DNA from: Hoylesella pleuritidis JCM 14110
GTDB taxonomy: Bacteria; Bacteroidota; Bacteroidia; Bacteroidales; Bacteroidaceae
Direction of reading: 5' to 3'
NCBI RefSeq assembly: GCF_000613725.1
Contig: NZ_BAJN01000003.1
Location: 124,001-188,000 of the forward strand
Length of the DNA: 64,000 nucleotides
Part shown: one piece after another, positions 57,221 through 64,000 of the stretch
How positions within the stretch are numbered: position 1 is the first letter of the stretch
How the letters are laid out: each line of letters opens with the position of its first letter
Program-made: the position numbers and the translations under genes
Notes under the pieces: generated by a model
Seen by the model: the letters and a program-made list of their open reading frames with translations, nothing else
Database searches by the model: none
What the model was told of the DNA's origin: nothing

Positions 57221-58080
57221 ACTTAATTATACAGACTTTCATCGTTCGTTGTTTAACAATGCAGAGTTAGAAGTAAATTGCAAACGCAGCAATACATAAA
57301 ATGAATGGTTTTCAACAAAATAAACAAACATATACTTACAGGACGATATACAAAACATCATCAACAAGCCTGCTGATGACATAAGAACAAAAAAGAAAGT
57401 GCGGCTTCCTGAGTGCGTTCTAACCTTCAAGTCTGAAATGTTAAGAATAAAATTGGCTTTTAACCAGACCTTCTCGAGTGGAAAGAGTGCACGCATCCCC
57501 GCACTTATCTGTATTTTATCTATCCATTTTGATGTTGCAAAGATACGACGATAACTAATACTTTGCAATACTTAAAAATCGGTAATTCAACATCTCCTCA
57601 TTTTTAGGTACAACTCATTGACCGAAATTCAGAGAATGCCTTTATATTAATTCTTGATTTTTTCCATACAAATAGAAACCCGATATATAAATATTCTAAA
57701 AGAGAAATTGTATCAGTACGTAAAGGAAATTTACTCAAAAAGCAACCGAGAAAACACTCCGTTCCAGAATAGCAATAAGGAATTAAGAAGCGGAAAAATA
57801 TCGATTAAAGAGATAAAGGCCTTCCCAAATACATTGAAAAGACGTTCCTTGCACTTCTATTAACTGCTTTCCATCCAATAAATAAAGTCCTTTCATCGAT
57901 CAAAAGAATGTTAATCGGAAGCCCAAAAACGACAAAACAAAGCGTAAATATGCTTAAACAGCCTTAAAAAAGGATGCCGAGAATTGCGTATTTACGCCCC
58001 AACGACTATCCGATTAGAAATAACGCCGTATTCAAGATGTATTTGTAAGAAAAATTTCTAACTGTAAATTACAATTTCAA
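57221..58080. other. Gene-free stretch, probably remnant DNA
   Basis: About 860 bp. A minus-strand TATCTTTG (about 57545-57538) precedes a frame containing a lipoprotein-like start (MSSAGLLMMFCISSC) that ends after about 50 codons without a recognisable domain. A 69-codon plus-strand frame at 57654 is Lys/Ser-rich and unsupported. Nothing else is seen. Confidence 0.45.
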
Positions 58081-58236
58081 TCAGCGAAAATAAGTAAAAT
58101 AAATAAACATAAGAACTGCGACAATAACAGCTATCGAAAACAATCGAAACAAACAACCTGTCACCTTTTTCACGATGACTATGGCCATAACGATACCTAC
58201 TAATACGAAAAGATAATACAAAAAACTTGAGCTCAT
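58081..58236 (-). CDS. Small membrane protein (51 residues)
   Basis: Minus-strand frame MSSSFLYYLFVLVGIVMAIV followed by IVKKVTGCLFRLFSIAVIVA and a short aromatic end (FTYFR). Two hydrophobic segments flank the KKVTGCLFR turn. The KVTGCLFRL motif is, from memory, shared by short hypothetical proteins in Bacteroidales. It begins 24 bp after the corrected RluA-family stop, so it is probably cotranscribed. Confidence 0.65.
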   Translation of the reverse strand: MSSSFLYYLFVLVGIVMAIVIVKKVTGCLFRLFSIAVIVAVLMFIYFTYFR

Positions 58237-58260
58237 ATACCTATTAAAGATTAAATCGAA

Positions 58261-59153
58261 TTACTTGAACAAGTGGCGGAACAATGGAGGAATGGGCATT
58301 TCAAACTCCATTCGTCTGTGCGTAATGGGGTGATAGAAGCAGAGCACATAGCGTGGAGACATAAACGCCCCAAGGGATCGTCTCCATTGCCGTATTTCGT
58401 ATCGCCGCAAACAGGATGCCCCATATCGGCACAATGTACACGAATCTGATTTTTACGACCGGTCTCCAAACGAAATTCTACAAGACTGTGTTCGACTGTT
58501 CGTTTCAACGTGTGAAAGTGAGTAACGGCATACTTACCGCCGTTATCGATCGGACTGGAATAAGTGACATAAGCCTTGTTGTCTTTAAGCCAATTAGCAA
58601 CGGTTCCGCCGTCTTCTTCCATCTCACCTGATACCACTGCCACATAACGACGGTCGTAAACAATGTGGTGCCAGTCTTGTTCGAGCAATCGTTCTACCTC
58701 GATATCCTTGGCATAAATCATCAGTCCGCTTGTGTCTCGGTCTAACCGGTGCACCACATGGGCCGTACAACGCTGGTGTGTGCGTCGAAAATAATCATCG
58801 AGCACGGTCTTCACGTTGAGCGACGAATGTCCCGCAGCCATTGAAAGGATGCCCACATTCTTTTCCACAACGACCAAATGGCGATCTTCGTAAACAATTT
58901 TCAGGTAGCGACTTTTGAATGCATCGTTTTTCTTCGATTTGCTCACAGACACCTTCATACCCGCTTTCAACGGATAATTGAATTGTGTCACCCGCTTGCC
59001 GTTAACCTTAATACCGTTTCCCTGCAACGTAGCTTTCACCTTACTGCGACTTTCACGCTGTAAAGTTTCAAGCAACCACGGCAGCAGTTCGGCATCCCGG
59101 TCGACCATATAGGTGTCGTATCCTGCTTTATTTTGTAAACCATTCGTTCTCAT
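58261..59153 (-). CDS. RluA-family pseudouridine synthase (C-terminal frameshift)
   Basis: Isomerises uridines in rRNA or tRNA. An S4-like N-terminal domain (about residues 18-75, LPWLLETLQRESRSKVKATL and KVNGKRVTQFNYPLKAGMKV) precedes the catalytic domain. The catalytic Asp is in HVVHRLDRDTSGLM (about residues 136-149), and GRKNQIRVHCADMGHPVCGDTKYG is the conserved C-terminal motif. The frame as given ends at 58251 in a non-homologous tail. Restoring one base at about 58350 gives LCLHAYVLCFYHPI and MEFEMPIPP, ending at 58261. RluC/D-like; the target site cannot be assigned. Confidence 0.9.
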
Positions 59154-59242
59154 CAGACTGCAAAGTTACGACATTTTTGCCATAGAGCGCACATCTGCCG
59201 TCGTTTTCTTCATACCGTTCGGCAGCTAAACACTTCGGAATA

Positions 59243-59274
59243 TTTGGTTTATCGGGATATTCTTCGTACCTTTG
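59243..59274 (+). promoter_or_regulatory. Promoter of the ABC-F gene
   Basis: -33 TTTG (59243-59246), 20-bp spacer and -7 TACCTTTG (59267-59274). It predicts a leader of about 110 nt that contains the family 2 repeat. Confidence 0.7.
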
Positions 59275-59276
59275 CA

Positions 59277-59380
59277 AACAGTTAACAAGTGGACAAGTAA
59301 ATAAAATGAACAAGTGTTTGGTAGTAAACGATAGGTAAAAAATCCTCATCAACTTGTCAACTGTTAACTTATCAACTATA
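59277..59380. repeat. GTTAACAAG/ATCAACTTGTCAAC intergenic repeat (family 2)
   Basis: Starts GTTAACAAGTGGACAAGT and ends TCATCAACTTGTCAACTGTT and AACTTATCAAC, the same words as at 36886-36972 and 51348-51414. It occupies the transcribed leader of the ABC-F gene. Confidence 0.55.
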
Positions 59381-59390
59381 ATATATATAA

Positions 59391-61010
<1,620 letters not shown>

Positions 61011-61036
61011 TACCACACATCTATACACCATTTCTG

Positions 61037-61066
61037 ACACAGGTCCGTACTAAACGAGACCTGTGT
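61037..61066 (+). terminator. Hairpin between the ABC-F gene and grpE
   Basis: A perfect 9-bp stem, ACACAGGTC/GACCTGTGT, with a 12-nt loop. No T-run follows, so it may stabilise a 3' end rather than terminate on its own. Confidence 0.45.
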
Positions 61067-61136
61067 TGATGTGTATTATGAGCAAGAATGGCAAGCTTTT
61101 TGCTGCCATTGACATTAAATCAAAAAATGAGCAATA

Positions 61137-61742
61137 ATGAATCAAAAAGAACAAAAGATAGACATAGAAGACGGAAACATTGCAGGCAATGAAGAGATGA
61201 CGAATCAGTGTTCTGAAAATGAGAATCAAACGACCTGCGAAACTGACCCGAACGCCTCAGATGAGCTAACTGACGAAAAGGCAGAAAACCAAGATCCGTT
61301 GGCAGAAGCCAATGCAGAAATTGAAGAATTGAAAGATAAATATCTACGTTCTGTGGCCGAATTTGAGAACTATAAGAAGCGAACGCGCAAGGAAGTAGCT
61401 GATTTAATCCTCAACGGAGGCGAGAAAACGGTGGCTGCTATACTACCCATCATAGACGATATGGAACGAGCTATTGACAATGCAGGCAAAGCCGAAGACA
61501 TAAAAGCACTTGAAGAAGGTTGGGAACTGATATTCAAGAAGCTGATGAAAACGCTCGAAAGCCTCGGTGTTAAGAAGATCGACACCGACGGGAAAGACTT
61601 CGATGTAGACTATCACGAAGCAGTTGCAATGGTTCCAGGTATGGGAGATGACAAGAAAGGCAAGGTAATCGACTGCGTTCAGGCTGGTTATATGTTGAAT
61701 GATAGGGTTATCCGTCACGCGAAAGTTGCAGTCGGGCAATAA
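61137..61742 (+). CDS. grpE: Nucleotide exchange factor GrpE
   Basis: A 201-residue cochaperone that releases ADP from DnaK. An acidic, disordered N-terminus of about 55 residues is followed by the long dimerisation helix ([29 protein letters not shown], about residues 60-90) and the beta-wing ([37 protein letters not shown]). Standard length. dnaJ follows after a terminator hairpin; dnaK is not in the window. Confidence 0.95.
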   Translation: MNQKEQKIDIEDGNIAGNEEMTNQCSENENQTTCETDPNASDELTDEKAENQDPLAEANAEIEELKDKYLRSVAEFENYKKRTRKEVADLILNGGEKTVAAILPIIDDMERAIDNAGKAEDIKALEEGWELIFKKLMKTLESLGVKKIDTDGKDFDVDYHEAVAMVPGMGDDKKGKVIDCVQAGYMLNDRVIRHAKVAVGQ

Positions 61743-61753
61743 GTATACATTTA

Positions 61754-61790
61754 ATGAAAGGGCCCCAAAGACCCTTTCATTTTTATTTTA
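61754..61790 (+). terminator. Terminator between grpE and dnaJ
   Basis: Stem ATGAAAGGG/CCCTTTCAT with a short loop and a TTTTATTTT tail, 12 bp after the grpE stop. It would attenuate dnaJ transcription from the grpE promoter. Confidence 0.75.
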
Positions 61791-61804
61791 TCCATCTTTT
61801 ACAA

Positions 61805-62970
61805 ATGGCAAAGAGAGATTACTACGAGGTCCTGGGCGTTGAAAAGACTGCCACAGACGACGAAATTAAAGTGGCGTATCGGAAAATCGCTATCAAATAT
61901 CATCCCGATCGCAATCCCGGCAATAAAGAAGCTGAGGAAAAATTCAAAGAAGCTGCAGAAGCTTATGATGTATTACACGATGCACAGAAACGACAACAAT
62001 ACGACCAATTCGGTTTCGACGGTCCTGCAGGAGCTGGTGGTTTCGGTGGATTTGGTGGCGCCGGAGGTTCTCGATGGATGATATCTTCTCGATGTTCGGC
62101 GATGTTTTCGGTGGACATAGTGGTGGATTCGGAGGCTTCGGGGGCTTTGGCGGCGGCAGACAACGACCACAATATCGAGGATCTGATTTGCGTTTGAAAG
62201 TTCGTTTATCGCTGCAAGAGGTTGCAACAGGTGTTACCAAGAAATTCAAAGTCAAGAAAGACGTCACTTGTTCACACTGTCACGGAAGCGGAGCAGAAGG
62301 TGGTAGCGGCACAGAAACGTGTCCAACGTGTCACGGTCAGGGAGTAGTGGTCAAGACAGTACGCACAATGCTCGGTATGATGCAGACCCAAACGGAGTGT
62401 CCCACGTGTCACGGTGAAGGCTCAGTCATCAAAAACAAGTGTCACGAATGCAGTGGAAGCGGTATCGTAAAAGGCGAAGAGGTGGTTGAGATCAATATTC
62501 CTGCGGGTGTAGCTGAGGGTATGGTGGTCAACGTTCAAGGTAAAGGCAACGCCGGTCCACGACAAGGTACCAACGGAAATATCCAAGTTCTGGTTGAAGA
62601 AGAGCCCAACGATACTTTCATTCGCGATGAACAAGATGTAATTTACAATCTTCTCTTAGACTTTCCGACGGCAACACTCGGTGACGAAATCGAGATTCCG
62701 ACCATTGAAGGTACCAAAGTGAAGATTAAAATAGAGCCTGGAACGCAACCGGGCAAGACGCTCAGGTTGCGCGGAAAGGGACTGCCCGCCGTGCAAGGTT
62801 ATGGTACCGGCAAGGGCGATTTAGTAGTAAATGTCAGCGTTTACATACCAACCACATTGAGCAAAGACGAAAAAGCAATGGTGGAAAAAATGCGTGGAAG
62901 CGATAACTTTAAGGGAGACGCCGAGACAAAGAAATCTATTTTCGAACGATTTAAGAACTATTTCAATTAA
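61805..62970 (+). pseudogene. dnaJ: Chaperone DnaJ (one frameshift)
   Basis: Hsp40 cochaperone stimulating DnaK ATPase. From the ATG at 61805: a J-domain with HPD in [10 protein letters not shown] (about residues 31-40), then a Gly/Phe-rich segment ([11 protein letters not shown]) in which one T is missing (about 62069). The continuation [14 protein letters not shown] leads to four zinc-finger repeats ([32 protein letters not shown]) and the two substrate-binding C-terminal domains. Corrected length is about 388 residues, the norm for class I DnaJ. A full set of motifs argues for a sequencing error. Confidence 0.93.
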
Positions 62971-62977
62971 GATTTAC

Positions 62978-63018
62978 AGATGCAGACCGGCACAAAGCAG
63001 CTTGGTCTGCATCTTTTT
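62978..63018 (+). terminator. Terminator after dnaJ
   Basis: A perfect 11-bp stem AGATGCAGACC/GGTCTGCATCT followed by TTTTAA, just 7 bp beyond the dnaJ stop. Confidence 0.85.
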
Positions 63019-63030
63019 AATACCCACACA

Positions 63031-64000
63031 ATGGACTATCAACAAACTATCGAATACTTATTTAATAGTACACCCGTCTTTGAACACGTCGGGGCAACTG
63101 CTTATAAAGAAGGATTGGCCAACTCATTAGCCTTAGACGAACATTTCGGACATCCGCATCAGAAATTCAAATCCATTCATATCGCAGGCACAAACGGTAA
63201 AGGTTCCTGTTCACACAGCATAGCATCAGTACTCCAGTCGGCCGGATACAAGGTGGGACTCTATACTTCTCCGCATCTCATCGACTTTCGCGAACGTATC
63301 AAAGTGAATGGTGTTTGCATCAGCGAACAGGCTGTTGTTGATTTCGTTGAGCACGAACGGGCTTTCTTCGAACCGTTACACCCATCGTTTTTTGAACTAA
63401 CTACGGCGCTGGCTTTTAAATATTTCGCTGAACAAAACATTGATTTCGCCGTTGTTGAAGTCGGACTCGGCGGTCGTTTAGATTGCACCAATATTATTAC
63501 GCCTATCTTATCGATCATCACTAATATCAGTCTCGACCACACACAATTCCTTGGTGACACGCCGGAAAAGATTGCCCGAGAGAAGGCCGGGATTATAAAA
63601 AGAAGTGTTCCGGTGGTGATTGGCGAAGCAACAGAGCAGACTCGTCCCGTTTTTCAGGCACGAGCTGAGGAACAAGGAGCCCCTATCATGTTTGCAGAAA
63701 GTATGCCGGAAGTACTCACTTCGATCGCTTCTGCAAATGGAGGAATAGTCTATCAGACGCAGAATTACGGCGAATTGTGGAGCGAATTAAGCGGAAGCTA
63801 TCAGCAAAAGAATATGAATACCGTACTGTGTGCATTAAATAAGCTCCGCAAAATGGGCATGCTGAAAGATGAAGAATGTATTAGAAATGGCGTGGCCAAC
63901 GTCTGCGAGCGCACCGGTTTAATGGGGCGTTGGCAACGAATACAATCTAATCCTACCGTGATCTGTGATACTGGACACAACGTCGGAGGCTGGAAATATC
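63031..64000 (+). CDS. folC: Dihydrofolate synthase / folylpolyglutamate synthase, 3' end cut by window edge
   Basis: Adds glutamate to dihydropteroate and extends folate polyglutamates, a Mur-ligase-like ATP-dependent enzyme. From MDYQQTIEYLFNSTPVFEHV the sequence shows the P-loop HIAGTNGKGSCSHSIASVLQ (about residues 50-69), TSPHLIDFRERIKVNG, FFELTTALAFKYFAE, VVEVGLGGRLDCTNII and NISLDHTQFLG. It ends near RTGLMGRWQRI and CDTGHNVGGWKY. About 323 codons are present of the usual 420 or so. No frameshift is seen in this part. Confidence 0.93.
   Translation, partial: MDYQQTIEYLFNSTPVFEHVGATAYKEGLANSLALDEHFGHPHQKFKSIHIAGTNGKGSCSHSIASVLQSAGYKVGLYTSPHLIDFRERIKVNGVCISEQAVVDFVEHERAFFEPLHPSFFELTTALAFKYFAEQNIDFAVVEVGLGGRLDCTNIITPILSIITNISLDHTQFLGDTPEKIAREKAGIIKRSVPVVIGEATEQTRPVFQARAEEQGAPIMFAESMPEVLTSIASANGGIVYQTQNYGELWSELSGSYQQKNMNTVLCALNKLRKMGMLKDEECIRNGVANVCERTGLMGRWQRIQSNPTVICDTGHNVGGWKY

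Noticed and set aside
57239..57568. 109-codon minus-strand frame with a lipoprotein-like internal start
   Set aside because: A promoter-like TATCTTTG precedes it, but no recognisable mature domain follows and it ends quickly; kept only as part of the decayed stretch.
57654..57863. 69-codon Lys/Ser-rich plus-strand frame
   Set aside because: Low complexity, no promoter or neighbour support; probably chance in AT-rich DNA.

Overview
The window is chromosomal DNA of a Bacteroidales bacterium, most likely Prevotellaceae. Almost every gene start is preceded by the Bacteroidetes -7 promoter element TAnnTTTG (often TACCTTTG). Lineage-typical genes include a family 117 glycosyltransferase, DUF4295 behind rpmB-rpmG, the TamL-type Omp85 lipoprotein, a long Rho, FecR/STN surface signalling and DUF4348. 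I see no phage, insertion sequence, CRISPR array or rRNA, so most of the window is core genome.

Layout: 1-6.4 kb holds GT117 (cut by the window edge), rubrerythrin, type I asparaginase, a YitT membrane protein, trmO and tRNA-Phe. 6.6-11.1 kb holds a secreted small protein, then an ECF sigma factor, a FecR-like anti-sigma factor and an STN-domain outer-membrane receptor. 11.3-15.0 kb holds two paralogous secreted TPR proteins and a DbpA-like RNA helicase. 15.3-24.9 kb holds tamL, a lipoprotein, a WalJ-like hydrolase, a GT2, uvrA, DUF4375-smpB and a HAD protein. 25.0-32.7 kb holds map-tsaD-cinA(C-terminal type), rpmB-rpmG-DUF4295, pheS, and DUF4348-murB-metallohydrolase. 32.7-38.5 kb holds a candidate small RNA, a hemerythrin/LuxR regulator with a second LuxR regulator, and an envelope group of kdsA, kdsD, a secreted phospholipase D-type protein and a small OMP. 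38.8-49.2 kb holds mfd, a polyprenol-phosphate mannosyltransferase, rho and rpsA. 49.6-64 kb holds trmH, a membrane protein, an MltF-like transglycosylase, an aberrant hisC, a second outer-membrane receptor, a decayed locus, an RluA-family synthase, an ABC-F protein, grpE, dnaJ and folC (cut by the edge).

Two cross-cutting observations matter most. (1) Six intergenic regions carry the same array: a semi-palindromic core (ATTAAC-n-GTTAAT and variants) repeated at exactly 22 bp, 3-6 times per array, each array lying at gene 3' ends. I know of no named element matching it. (2) Nine genes are broken by one net frameshift each, eight of them by a single missing base. map, tsaD, dnaJ and mfd are among them, so sequencing or assembly error is more likely than gene decay, and the true products should be read through the shifts.

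Other points: the hisC homologue lacks the PLP-binding lysine; a promoter-to-terminator unit of about 95 nt at 32.76-32.86 kb looks like a small RNA; and a 24-bp triplicate repeat sits in the longest gene-free stretch apart from 57.2-58.1 kb.
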